From Armatimonadota bacterium (GTDB lineage Bacteria; Armatimonadota; UBA10988), in NCBI GenBank assembly GCA_016235455.1, contig JACRKZ010000140.1, forward strand, positions 1 through 51,781: a stretch of 51,781 nt of DNA. The letters run 5' to 3'. The notes beneath the pieces are model-generated. The model worked only from the letters and a program-made list of their open reading frames with translations, made no database searches and was not told where the DNA came from. Shown in pieces: positions 33,381 through 41,470 of this stretch. A program made the position numbers and the translations under genes. Numbering within the stretch: the stretch's first letter is position 1; each line of letters begins with the position of its first letter.

Positions 33381-34025
33381 CTATCCGCGGGCCTGCCGGA
33401 CCGCATCGACGAACCGGGTGGCCAGGGCGGCGATGCCGTCCCAGTCGCGCGCGGCGATGAGCCGGCCGACCATGAGCGACGAGCCCACCGCCACGGCGCT
33501 GGCGCCGGCCCGGATGTGCTCGGCCACGTTGTCCAGGTCGATGCCGCCGGTGGGTACCAGGTCGATCTGCGGCAGCGGCGCCTTGAGCGCCTTGATGTAC
33601 TTGGCGCCGCCCATGTTGTCCACGGGGAAGACCTTGACCAGGTCGGCGCCCTGCTCCCAGGCGGTGACGATCTCGGTCGGTGTCAACGCGCCGGGCAGCG
33701 AGACGATGCCGTAGCGGCGGCAAAGCTCGAGCGTCTCGCGCCGCGTGTTGGGCGAGACGATGAAGGAGGCGCCGGCGTCGATGGCGGCGCGCGCCGATTC
33801 GGGGTCGAGCACGGTGCCCGCGCCGATGCAGAACCGGTCGCCATACTCGGCGCGCAGCTCGGCGATGACGCGCAGCGCGCCCGGCGTGGTCAGCGTGACT
33901 TCCAGGCACGGTATGCCGCCGCGCAGGATGGCTTCAGCGATATGCTTGGCCGTCTCGGCGCTGTCGATGCGGATGATCGGCACCAGGCCGACATTGAGGA
34001 TCTGAGCCTGTACGGTCTGCTTCAT
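33381..34025 (-). CDS. eda: 2-keto-3-deoxy-6-phosphogluconate (KDPG) aldolase
   Basis: 214 residues, standard length. Class I aldolase that cleaves KDPG into pyruvate and glyceraldehyde-3-phosphate. The Schiff-base lysine is Lys131 (GADLVKVFP; Lys133 in E. coli) and the general base Glu42 (CLEVTLTTPGA). Also VPIIR, GAGTVLDPESARAAIDAGA, SPNT and PTGGIDLDNVAEHIRAGA. GGAG lies 8 nt before the ATG. It begins 13 nt after the kdgK stop, so the two form an operon that turns 2-keto-3-deoxygluconate from uronate or gluconate breakdown into central metabolites. Confidence 0.95.
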   Translation of the reverse strand: MKQTVQAQILNVGLVPIIRIDSAETAKHIAEAILRGGIPCLEVTLTTPGALRVIAELRAEYGDRFCIGAGTVLDPESARAAIDAGASFIVSPNTRRETLELCRRYGIVSLPGALTPTEIVTAWEQGADLVKVFPVDNMGGAKYIKALKAPLPQIDLVPTGGIDLDNVAEHIRAGASAVAVGSSLMVGRLIAARDWDGIAALATRFVDAVRQARG

Positions 34026-34038
34026 CGGGTTGCTCCGC

Positions 34039-35064
34039 TCACCGCTTCACGCGCAGGCCGCCGCCGCGCAGCACGGCTTCGACCTCGCCCTTGGTGACCC
34101 AGTTGAAATCGCTGGGGATGCTGTGCTTGATGGCCGAGAAGGCGTTGCCAAATCGCAGCGCGTAGTCGACATCGCCGTTCAAATAGCCATAGATGAACCC
34201 GCCGGCGAAGCTGTCGCCACCGCCGAAGCGGTCGACGATCTCGACTTCGCGGCTGACATCGCTGTAGATGCGGCCCTGCTGCCAGGCGATGGCGCTCCAG
34301 CCGTTGAACCACACCGACGGGTTGGAGCGCAACGTGATGGCCACGGTATCGTGTCCGAAACGCTCGCCGAGCTTGGCCGCCACCTGGGCGTAGGTCGAGG
34401 CTTCGACCTCGGCAAAATGCTCGTCCTGGCCGCCGTCGGCCTCGATGCCGAAGACCACCTTGGTATCTTCCTCAGTGGTGATGAGCACGTCCACCAGCGG
34501 CATCAGTGGCTCCTGCACCTCGCGGGCGCGCTCGGGGCTCCACAGCTTGCCGCGGAAGTTCAGGTCGTAGCTGGTGGTCAGGCCGGCGGCCTTGGCCGCG
34601 ACCAGCGCCTCGCGGGTCACCTCGGCCAGGCTGTCGGAGAGCGCCGGCGTGATGCCCGAGGTGTGGAAGTGGCGACTGCCCGCGAACAGGCTCGCCCAGT
34701 CCACCTCGCCCGGCTGGAGGCGCGTGATGGCCGCGCCCGCGCGGTCGTACAGCACGTTGGTGGCGCGCGGCGACGCGCCGAACTCGACGTAGTAGACGCC
34801 GACGCGCTCGTCGCTGCCGCCCCACACGATGCCTTCGTCGCTGATGCCCTGCTCGCGCGCCTTGTTGCGGATGTGCCGGCCGAGCGGCTGGTCGGGCAGA
34901 CGCGAGACCCAGGCGGTCCGCAGCCCTAGCCGTGCGCAAGCCACGGCCACGTTGAGCTCCGCGCCGCCGGGCCGCATGTCGAGGCTGTTGGCCTGTTCGA
35001 GCCGTTCGAAGTTGGGTGGCGCGAGCCGCAGCATGGCCTCGCCGAAAGTGATCACGTCGTACAT
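34039..35064 (-). CDS. kdgK: 2-keto-3-deoxygluconate kinase (PfkB/ribokinase family)
   Basis: 341 residues. Phosphorylates 2-keto-3-deoxygluconate to KDPG with ATP. PfkB signatures: N-terminal ITFGEAMLRLAPPNFERLEQ, the substrate-side MRPGGAELNVAVACARLG, and the catalytic DRFGGGDSFAGGF with Asp284. The usual GAGD is GGGD here, a substitution also seen in other KDG kinases. YDLNFRGKLW is the typical sugar-kinase segment. Identity is supported by the following eda gene. GGGAGA lies 9 nt before the ATG, and a strong promoter with overlapping palindrome is upstream. Confidence 0.92.
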   Translation of the reverse strand: MYDVITFGEAMLRLAPPNFERLEQANSLDMRPGGAELNVAVACARLGLRTAWVSRLPDQPLGRHIRNKAREQGISDEGIVWGGSDERVGVYYVEFGASPRATNVLYDRAGAAITRLQPGEVDWASLFAGSRHFHTSGITPALSDSLAEVTREALVAAKAAGLTTSYDLNFRGKLWSPERAREVQEPLMPLVDVLITTEEDTKVVFGIEADGGQDEHFAEVEASTYAQVAAKLGERFGHDTVAITLRSNPSVWFNGWSAIAWQQGRIYSDVSREVEIVDRFGGGDSFAGGFIYGYLNGDVDYALRFGNAFSAIKHSIPSDFNWVTKGEVEAVLRGGGLRVKR

Positions 35065-35091
35065 CGTGGGCCGTCTCCCGCAGCCGTCGGC

Positions 35092-35128
35092 ATTCTAGCC
35101 CAGAGGTCGGGTGGTGGCAACGGTTGCC
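35092..35128 (-). promoter_or_regulatory. kdgK-eda promoter with palindromic operator over the -35 box
   Basis: On the minus strand, TTGCCA (35120-35115), a 17-nt spacer and TAGAAT (35097-35092). The palindrome GGCAAC-G-GTTGCC (35116-35128) overlaps the -35 box, as expected for a repressor site. Genes for ketodeoxygluconate use are often controlled by IclR- or LacI/GntR-type regulators. No such regulator is encoded nearby. Confidence 0.55.
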
Positions 35129-35204
35129 GGCCAGTACGGCAGACGAACGACATCGTCGGCACGGCGGTTCGCCGTCCCGCGTCCCACCGCTTGCCACGGG
35201 CGCC

Positions 35205-36482
35205 TCAGTGGTACCCGTCGCCTTGGGCTTCGAGGATGGCCACGATCGGGTCGAACATCGTCTCGATGGGCGCCAGTTCCCGCTCCAGCCGGCATTCGGG
35301 CTGGTAGGTGAAGGGGTCGTTGCCGTCGGCCAGGCCGCGGCCGAGCTCCACCAGGTAGAGGAATGTGCGCAGCGGCACATCAGGTGGCACGCCGTGGTCG
35401 ACCGTGGGGATGTAGCGCCCGTAGTGCCAGGCCTGGCGGTAGCGGCGGGTGGTCTCGGCACGCGCCTGCGGCTTGTCGAAGCGCAACTCACGCTTGTCGA
35501 TGCCGCCGTCGAGCAGCAGACGGGGGAAGGCTTCCAGGTAGTCGCCGGGGTCGTTGTCCGAGGCGATCTCTACGGGTGAGATGCCGTCGATGACGCCCGC
35601 CTCGCCGTGAAAGACGGGCACGATCTGGCCGATGTGGCCGTCGCTGTCCATCATCACCGCCTGCACGCCATGGCCCTTGAAGAACTCATACAGCCGGCGG
35701 TAGCGCGGCACCATGAACTCGCGCATCATGGCCGGCGAGAGCATCGCGGCATGCTTGTAGGCCATGTCCTCGTTGAGGATGACCTGGTCGATGCGCACGC
35801 GCGACAGCGGTTCGTCGAGCAGGTCGATGATGAAGTTGGTCCAGTGCTCCATCATGGCGTGTACGCAGGCGGGTTCCAGGCTGGCCAGCAGGCTCAGGCC
35901 CTCGAACCCGGCCCAATCGCGCGCAGTCCAGTAGAGGCCCGGCACGGTCAGCGTCGTCGGCGCGTCACCAAGGTTCAGGCGCGCGGCGTGGGCCGGGTCG
36001 TCATAGGCGGTCCCGGCGTGATGCACGCGGTAGCCGTCGGGGTTGTAGGTCGGCCGCTCGTTCTCGCCGGGTTGCGGCACGAGCCGGCCCGGGGTCCGCG
36101 CGTCGTAGCGGAAGCGCATGGCCTCGAAGTCGGCCAGCGACTTGACGGGGAACTCCAGATACTGCCGCGTGGCGAACCCCGCCGTCGGCTGCCGGATGGC
36201 GTCGACGCGCCGCACGCCCCATTCGTCGCACCACTCGCGCTGGTTGCCCTCTTCGCGGATGATGCGGACATCGAAGAACGGGATCGGCTGGCAGTTGAGC
36301 TTGCCGAAGCCGACCCACGGGTCGCCGCCCAGCCACGACCAGAAGCGACCATCGAGCTCGGGCGTCAGGCCTTGGCGTCGCCAAGCCGCCATGGTGCTCT
36401 GGCGGGGCCCGCCAAAGGCGTACGGCAGGCGATCCAGTCGCTCACCTTGCACATAGGCGCGGTAGCGCTCACGGGGCGTCAT
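35205..36482 (-). CDS. Uroporphyrinogen decarboxylase (URO-D) family protein, second copy
   Basis: 425 residues from the ATG at 36482, with GGAG 6 nt upstream; an ATG at 36494 is in frame but lacks a ribosome site. Family features: MTPRERYRAYVQGERLDRLP, HFxxxEPAC-like LEPACVHAMMEHW, ILNEDMAYKHAAMLSPAMMR, KGHGVQAVMMDSDGHIGQIV and GGIDKRELRFDK. The DSDGHI segment replaces the HVHSCG of the copy at 28614. Like that copy it lacks the HemE N-terminal arginine motif, so it is not the haem enzyme. It overlaps the upstream GHMP kinase by 14 nt, which points to joint translation and linked function. Confidence 0.78.
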   Translation of the reverse strand: MTPRERYRAYVQGERLDRLPYAFGGPRQSTMAAWRRQGLTPELDGRFWSWLGGDPWVGFGKLNCQPIPFFDVRIIREEGNQREWCDEWGVRRVDAIRQPTAGFATRQYLEFPVKSLADFEAMRFRYDARTPGRLVPQPGENERPTYNPDGYRVHHAGTAYDDPAHAARLNLGDAPTTLTVPGLYWTARDWAGFEGLSLLASLEPACVHAMMEHWTNFIIDLLDEPLSRVRIDQVILNEDMAYKHAAMLSPAMMREFMVPRYRRLYEFFKGHGVQAVMMDSDGHIGQIVPVFHGEAGVIDGISPVEIASDNDPGDYLEAFPRLLLDGGIDKRELRFDKPQARAETTRRYRQAWHYGRYIPTVDHGVPPDVPLRTFLYLVELGRGLADGNDPFTYQPECRLERELAPIETMFDPIVAILEAQGDGYH

Positions 36483-37596
36483 GGTGGACTCCATTGCCGC
36501 GATGGCGCCAGCAGACCACGCCGCGGCGGTTGATGTCGCAGGGCAGCACGCGCACGCCCTGCAGGCGGTCGAGCGCGCGGACCACCCAGCCCACGGAGTC
36601 GGGCTCGGCCAGCAGCGTGATGGTCCCGCCCATGCCGGCGCCGTTGACGTTGGCCGCGCGCACACCCAGGCCCCGAGCCATGGCCACTACGTCGTGCATG
36701 ATGGGCAGGATCATCTGGGGATGCAGCAGGTGCTGTGCCTGCCAGGTGAGGTCGAGCGCGGCGCAGAAAGCCTCGAAGTCGCCGGACGTCAACGCGGCCT
36801 GCACACCGGCCTCGGCGCCGGCCAGCAGGTCGAAGGCGCGTACACTGTCGGGATGCCGTTCCTCCAGCCGCTCGAACACGTTCATGTGAGCGGCGTGGCT
36901 GCTGTGCGGCGTACCGAAGTCGACGACGATCATGCCGGCATCGATGGTCTCCAGCAGCAGAGGATTGACATCCACCGGCCGGATCTCGATGGCCTCGCGA
37001 TCGCCTTCGAAGCGTGTGTGGTAGTTGGCGATGCCGCCGTGCACCGCCGCAGACTGGTCCTGGAACCCGCAGCTCATGCCCAGCACGTAGGTCTCCGGCA
37101 GGCGCGCGGCATAGATCAGGTCGGTATCGCTCAGGGTGCGGCCGGCGGCCTCGGCCAGCACGCGGACCAGCGTCACCTGCAGCGCGGCCGAGGTGCCAAG
37201 GCCGGTCGCCGCGGGGATGCCCTTGGCGGTGCAGCGCAACTCGAGGCCCGCCGGCGGCTGCGCCGCGTGGAGCAGCGCACGGATCATCGCGTGCGGCTCA
37301 TCGGGCCGCGGCGGCATGGCCAGTTCGCGCGGGGTGAGCCGCAGTTGCAGGTCGACATCGGGCGCCAGCAACGTGATGTGGTCGCGGTCGTCGCCCAGGC
37401 GGAGCGAGGTGGAGGCACTGGCGGTCAGGGCCACGTTGGTGCAATCGCCGCCGCCGCCGCGCGGCACATCGCGCCAGCCGCTGAGCATCCAGCGCATGGG
37501 CGCCCGCGCCATGACCGTCTCGCCGGGCTCCAGGAACAGGCCGTCGCCGAACAACGGGTACAGCGCCGCAAAACGCTCACTCGAAGACATCATCAT
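36469..37596 (-). CDS. GHMP family sugar kinase (HddA/galactokinase-like)
   Basis: 375 residues. Motif I region MARAPMRWMLSGWRDVPRGG; ATP-binding motif II IPAATGLGTSAALQ (127-140), the PxxxGLGSSAA pattern; CGFQDQSAAVHGGIANYHTRF, with the GxQDQ of heptose/fucose kinases; and motif III NVNGAGMGGTITLL. This set resembles D-glycero-D-manno-heptose 7-phosphate kinase and L-fucose kinase rather than ATP-dependent galactokinase, which has a different N-terminal sugar-binding sequence. The exact sugar is uncertain. Three ATGs are stacked at 37596-37588 with no clear ribosome site. Coupled to the downstream URO-D-like gene. Confidence 0.8.
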   Translation of the reverse strand: MMMSSSERFAALYPLFGDGLFLEPGETVMARAPMRWMLSGWRDVPRGGGGDCTNVALTASASTSLRLGDDRDHITLLAPDVDLQLRLTPRELAMPPRPDEPHAMIRALLHAAQPPAGLELRCTAKGIPAATGLGTSAALQVTLVRVLAEAAGRTLSDTDLIYAARLPETYVLGMSCGFQDQSAAVHGGIANYHTRFEGDREAIEIRPVDVNPLLLETIDAGMIVVDFGTPHSSHAAHMNVFERLEERHPDSVRAFDLLAGAEAGVQAALTSGDFEAFCAALDLTWQAQHLLHPQMILPIMHDVVAMARGLGVRAANVNGAGMGGTITLLAEPDSVGWVVRALDRLQGVRVLPCDINRRGVVCWRHRGNGVHHDAP

Positions 37597-37645
37597 GATG
37601 AGCGGCGCATTGGCCGGCTTGGCGGGCTATCCTTCGGACGGCCCC

Positions 37646-37679
37646 CAAAAACGCCAAGGCCACCGATGTGCCGGTGGCC
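37646..37679 (-). terminator. Probable rho-independent terminator after hemL
   Basis: On the minus strand, stem GGCCACCG (37679-37672), loop of 6 nt, stem CGGTGGCC (37665-37658), then TTGGCGTTTTT. It lies about 190 nt beyond the hemL stop. The rest of the 276-nt gap (37597-37872) contains no recognisable gene. Confidence 0.5.
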
Positions 37680-37872
37680 TCAGTGCATAGTCAGCACAGT
37701 CATGAGTTGCGCCGCCTATGATGGTCTGTTCATCGAGGTCTGTCTGCCGCTGGTGCCTTGTCCTTGCGTGTCTTGTGTCTCACACACTGGGATGACACCG
37801 CTGGACTGATGGTACATAGAGCATCGGCCAGCGGAAACGGCTATTTCGCCCAGGGGTAACGCGTATGCAACA

Positions 37873-39168
37873 TCAGGCCGTCGATTTGCAGATCGCGAAG
37901 GCTTCGCGCGCCGCGGCGAGGGTGGTGGCCACCGCTTGCGCGTCGTGCGCCAGCCCCGGGAACCAGGCCTCGAACTGCGATGGCGGCAGGTAGACGCCGC
38001 GCTCGAGCATGGCCCAGAAGAACGCGGCGAACCGCGCCGTGCTGGCCTGCTTGGCCGTGGCATAATCGGTCACCGGCTGGTCGGTGAAGAAGGCGGTGAA
38101 CATGCTGCCCGCGCGGTTGACGACCAGCGGCACACCGGCGGCCGCCGCGGCATCGGCCAGCCCGTCGGCCAGACGGGCCGAGGTGGCTTCGAGCTGCTCA
38201 TACACGCCTGGCTGGGCCAGCGCGCGCAGGGTCGTCAGGCCCGCGCTGACGGCCACGGGGTTGCCGGCCAAGGTGCCAGCCTGATAGATCGGGCCGGCCG
38301 GCGCGATCTGGCGCATGAGGTCGGCGCGCCCACCATAGGCCGCCAGCGGATAGCCGCCGCCGATGACCTTGCCGAGCATGGTCAGATCAGGCTTGATGGC
38401 ATCCCGGCCCTGCACACCGCCGCGCGCCACGCGGAACCCGGTCATCACCTCGTCGAAGATGAGCAGCACGCCGTAGCGGTCGCACAGCAGGCGCAGGCCA
38501 GCCAGCCAGCCACGGCCCAGGTCGACCACACCCATGTTGCCAGCCACCGGCTCGACGATGATGGCGCCGATCTTCTCGCCGTGGCCAGCCAGCACCGTCT
38601 CCACCGCGTCCAGGTCGCCATACGGCAGCGACCAGGTCAGCGCGGCCAGTTCGGGCGGCACACCAGGCGAATCGGGCAGGCCAAGCGTGGCCACGCCAGA
38701 CCCGGCGGCGACCAGCAGGCTATCGGCGTGGCCGTGGTAGCAGCCGTCGAACTTGATCAGCCCCATGCGGCCCGTGGCGCCGCGCGCCAGGCGCACGACG
38801 GCCATGCCGGCCTCGGTGCCCGAGCAGACCAGGCGCACGACCTCGATGCTCGGTACCGCCTCGACGATGGCCTCGGCCAGCTCCACCTCCAGCGGCGATG
38901 GCGCGCCGAAGCTCGACCCGGCGGCCACGGCGGTCTGCGCGCTGGCCGTCACGTCGGGGTGGGCATGGCCCAGGATCAGCGGGCCCCAGCTCATCACGTA
39001 GTCGACATAGCGGTTGCCGTCGACATCGGTGAGATAGGCTCCGCTGCCCGAGGCGAAGAAGCGGGGTTGGCCGCCGACGCCGCGGAAGGCGCGCACAGGG
39101 CTGTTCACACCGCCGGGCAGGCGTTGGCCGGCGCGCACCCAGAGGGCGTCGGAGCGCGAGGTATCCAT
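37873..39168 (-). CDS. hemL: Glutamate-1-semialdehyde 2,1-aminomutase
   Basis: 431 residues, standard length. PLP-dependent enzyme that converts glutamate-1-semialdehyde to 5-aminolevulinate in the C5 route to tetrapyrroles. PLP lysine Lys267 (LGKVIGGGYPLAAYGG). N-terminal LPGGVNSPVRAFRGVGGQP, and MSWGPLILGHAHP, VCSGTEAGMAVVRLARG, KFDGCYHGHADSLLV and IFDEVMTGFRVA are characteristic. GGAG lies 7 nt before the ATG. Use of the C5 route is normal outside alpha-proteobacteria. It begins 18 nt after the TPR gene and may be co-transcribed with it. Confidence 0.97.
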   Translation of the reverse strand: MDTSRSDALWVRAGQRLPGGVNSPVRAFRGVGGQPRFFASGSGAYLTDVDGNRYVDYVMSWGPLILGHAHPDVTASAQTAVAAGSSFGAPSPLEVELAEAIVEAVPSIEVVRLVCSGTEAGMAVVRLARGATGRMGLIKFDGCYHGHADSLLVAAGSGVATLGLPDSPGVPPELAALTWSLPYGDLDAVETVLAGHGEKIGAIIVEPVAGNMGVVDLGRGWLAGLRLLCDRYGVLLIFDEVMTGFRVARGGVQGRDAIKPDLTMLGKVIGGGYPLAAYGGRADLMRQIAPAGPIYQAGTLAGNPVAVSAGLTTLRALAQPGVYEQLEATSARLADGLADAAAAAGVPLVVNRAGSMFTAFFTDQPVTDYATAKQASTARFAAFFWAMLERGVYLPPSQFEAWFPGLAHDAQAVATTLAAAREAFAICKSTA

Positions 39169-39186
39169 GCATTGACTCCGCGTGGG

Positions 39187-39795
39187 CTAGACCAGCGTAA
39201 AGAGCAGCCAGGCGAACGTGGCGATCGTGGCCAGGCCCACAAGGATGCCGCCGCCGCAGCCCGACTTCTTGGCCGTGGCCTTGGCGCCACCGCTCTGCTG
39301 TTGCTTGAGTTCGCTCAGCGCGCCGGCCAGCGGGTCACTCGAGGCCTGCTTCTTGCCGGGCAGGTCCATCTCCAGGTTGAGGATGTCGATCGAGCCCAGC
39401 CCGCCGGGCATCACCGCGGAACTGCCGTCCGTGGTGACCTGGGCGGCAGCGGCCTTGGTCTGCTCGAACGCCGCCTGCGCCTTGGCGTGGTTGGGGTTGT
39501 TGAGCAGCGCCACGTGGAACATGCTGTTGGCTTCGCGTAGGCGGCCGAGCTTGACCATGGCCACGCCGGCGTAGAACGGGTACTCCGCCGAGGCGCCGTC
39601 GAGGTCGCAGGCCTTCTCGAATTCGCGCACGGCGTCGGCCCACTTGTCGCGCTTGCCCCAGCACATGCCCAGGTACATGTGCAGGTCGGCCCGCGTGGGC
39701 TCCTCCTCGACTGCCTGCCGCAGCAGCGGCATGGCTTCCTCGTTCTGGCCGGACCGGTACAGGGCGATGCCCTTCTCGGCGGGTGACTGCGCCAT
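39187..39795 (-). CDS. TPR protein with C-terminal membrane anchor
   Basis: 202 residues. The ATG at 39795 has AAGGAG 6 nt upstream; a TTG just before it is less likely. Three TPR units at about 4-110 (AEKGIALYRSGQNEEAMPLL, ADLHMYLGMCWGKRDKWADA, AEYPFYAGVAMVKLGRLREA, NNPNHAKAQAAFEQ) are followed by a polar linker rich in Gln/Lys. A glycine-rich KKSGCGGG turn leads into a single membrane span at about 183-201 (ILVGLATIATFAWLLFTLV). It is therefore tail-anchored with the TPRs in the cytoplasm. Likely a scaffold; partner unknown. Sits between the SLH-protein gene and hemL. Confidence 0.78.
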   Translation of the reverse strand: MAQSPAEKGIALYRSGQNEEAMPLLRQAVEEEPTRADLHMYLGMCWGKRDKWADAVREFEKACDLDGASAEYPFYAGVAMVKLGRLREANSMFHVALLNNPNHAKAQAAFEQTKAAAAQVTTDGSSAVMPGGLGSIDILNLEMDLPGKKQASSDPLAGALSELKQQQSGGAKATAKKSGCGGGILVGLATIATFAWLLFTLV

Positions 39796-39836
39796 CAATC
39801 GCTCCTTGATCGTGTCGGTCGTTCGGAAAGGCTGCG

Positions 39837-41354
39837 CTACTGCGCGGTGATGTTCAGCGTCGGCGCGCCGGGCGCCACCAGCACGCCACGGCGGAAGCGT
39901 CCGCTGTCGCCGGCGGCCAGCGCCAGTCCGTTGAGCGTGACCTGATGACCGCGGGCGATGCGGCCGGAGGCCAGCACTTCCACGGGTGTGTCACGGTCGA
40001 GCAGCCGCTCGAGCACGCTGGCGGCCTCGCCGCGGGTCAGCGTCTGGGTCGGCTGGAAGCGGTTCTCGCCAAAGCCCACGGCGAACATGCGGCCCTGGCC
40101 GTCGGCCGAGCCACTGGTGGCTACCGCCACGTAGCCAATGGCCCAGCGCGGCACGTCCTGGGCGTCGTCGAAGCCCAGCACTTCGTTCATGCGGGCCTGC
40201 GCCTGCTCGGCCAGGCCGGCCGCGCGCACCACCATGACCGTGTTCTCAACGCGGCTGATAGGCGCCGACGGCTCGAACCGACGGCCGGGATAGCCCTTGA
40301 CGATGCCCCGCTCCTCGGCGGCGGCGACGTACGGCTGATACCAGGCGTCGGCCTTGACGTCGCGGAACTTGGACACCAGGTCGCGCGGCAGCGGCGTCAC
40401 GGTGACCACATTGACCGTACCGTCGAGCGTCTGCTCCACGCGCTGCTCGTCGGACACCTTGATCTCGTAGCGGTAGACGCCCAAGGGCACGGGGCTGCCG
40501 GCATCGTCGCGGCCGTCCCAGATGAGTTGATGCGTGCCGGCGGGCAGCGCCCAGGCCTTGGCCAGCGCACGCACCGGGCGGTTGCCGGGGCTGTAGAGCG
40601 TCACGTTCACGTCGGCTGGCCGGCGCAGCAGGAGGCTCAGGTTGACGCGGTCGCGAAGACCGGCCAACTGCTGGGTGGCGACGATCATCTTCGTCGCCTG
40701 CGCCCGCGTGACGGCCGCGCCGGGCCGGAACGCGCCATCGGGGAAGCCGCTGACCACGCCCAGGCCGATGAGCCGTTCATACAGCTCCTGGCCGGGCTCG
40801 GCGCCCAGGTCGATGAGCGGCTTGGGCAGTGCCGCCGAGGCGATCATGACATCCGGCACGGCGAACGCGGCGAGCAGCGGCACGCTGACCACCTCGGTGC
40901 CCGCAGGCTGGCCCAGACGCGGCTCGCCCATGCCGGCCGACCGCACTTCAGGCGTCGCCGACAGGGTCGTGCCTTCCAGGGTGGTGGCGACGCGGGCCTG
41001 CACCGAAACACCCGTCTCCTGGTCAGCGGCCAGGCTGGTCAGCTGCCAGACGAACCGGCGCTGAGCGGCCTCGTAGCGCACGCCCGGCGAGAAGGCCTGC
41101 GGCACCGGCTCCAGACCGGTGGGCAACGGCTGCGCGACGGTGACGGCGCGCTCGTCGCCCGGTCCCAGGTTGCGGCACAACAGCGTGAGCGTCACGACGT
41201 CGTCTGGTACGGCGCGCGGCTTGTCCACCAGGGCACGCACCTGAAGGCCCGTGCGCACCTGCCGGCCCGCCACCGCCACCGGCGTGGGCTCGGGCGCACC
41301 GTGAGCCGCCACGACGGCCAGAACTGGCGCCACCAACCATGCCACTCGCTTCAT
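39837..41354 (-). CDS. SLH-domain surface protein with DUF11 and FlgD-type Ig domains
   Basis: 505 residues. The ATG at 41354 (MKRVAWLVAPVLAVVAAHGA, a signal peptide) has AGAGG 8 nt upstream. DUF11-like domain at about 35-150 (VTLTLLCRNLGPGDERAVTV, LPTGLEPVPQAFSPG). Three SLH repeats: GVVSGFPDGAFRPGAAVTRA at about 198; FRDVKADAWYQPYVAAAEER with GYPGRRFEPSAPISR; and FDDAQDVPRWAIGYVAVATS with GFGENRFQPTQTLTRGE. A FlgD-like Ig domain (PAGTHQLIWDGRDDAGSPVP) sits between the first and second. SLH repeats bind cell-wall polymers, so this is an envelope or S-layer-associated protein. Splitting of the SLH set by an Ig domain is unusual. Confidence 0.87.
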   Translation of the reverse strand: MKRVAWLVAPVLAVVAAHGAPEPTPVAVAGRQVRTGLQVRALVDKPRAVPDDVVTLTLLCRNLGPGDERAVTVAQPLPTGLEPVPQAFSPGVRYEAAQRRFVWQLTSLAADQETGVSVQARVATTLEGTTLSATPEVRSAGMGEPRLGQPAGTEVVSVPLLAAFAVPDVMIASAALPKPLIDLGAEPGQELYERLIGLGVVSGFPDGAFRPGAAVTRAQATKMIVATQQLAGLRDRVNLSLLLRRPADVNVTLYSPGNRPVRALAKAWALPAGTHQLIWDGRDDAGSPVPLGVYRYEIKVSDEQRVEQTLDGTVNVVTVTPLPRDLVSKFRDVKADAWYQPYVAAAEERGIVKGYPGRRFEPSAPISRVENTVMVVRAAGLAEQAQARMNEVLGFDDAQDVPRWAIGYVAVATSGSADGQGRMFAVGFGENRFQPTQTLTRGEAASVLERLLDRDTPVEVLASGRIARGHQVTLNGLALAAGDSGRFRRGVLVAPGAPTLNITAQ

Positions 41355-41380
41355 GTTCCGCACCTCTCACCCAGACTGCA

Positions 41381-41410
41381 AGTATAGAAGCTCGGCGCCC
41401 GCGGCGTCAA
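41381..41410 (-). promoter_or_regulatory. Sigma-70-type promoter for the SLH-protein gene
   Basis: On the minus strand, TTGACG (41410-41405), an 18-nt spacer and TATACT (41386-41381). The predicted start is about 20 nt before the ATG at 41354. Among the best promoter matches in the window. Confidence 0.6.
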
Positions 41411-41427
41411 CGCGCATAGCGGCATCG

Positions 41428-41450
41428 GAAACGGTCCCTGACACCGTTTC
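41428..41450. repeat. Palindrome GAAACGGT-N7-ACCGTTTC
   Basis: Perfect 8-bp arms (41428-41435 and 41443-41450) around CCCTGAC, followed by a half-repeat CCCCGTTTCGG. It resembles the GGTGTCAGGGACCGTTTC-type palindromes dispersed in some bacterial genomes. It lies downstream of the NamZ gene and 18 nt upstream of the SLH promoter, so it may be a terminator or a regulator site. Confidence 0.5.
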
Positions 41451-41470
41451 GCCCCGTTTCGGCGTGGGGC

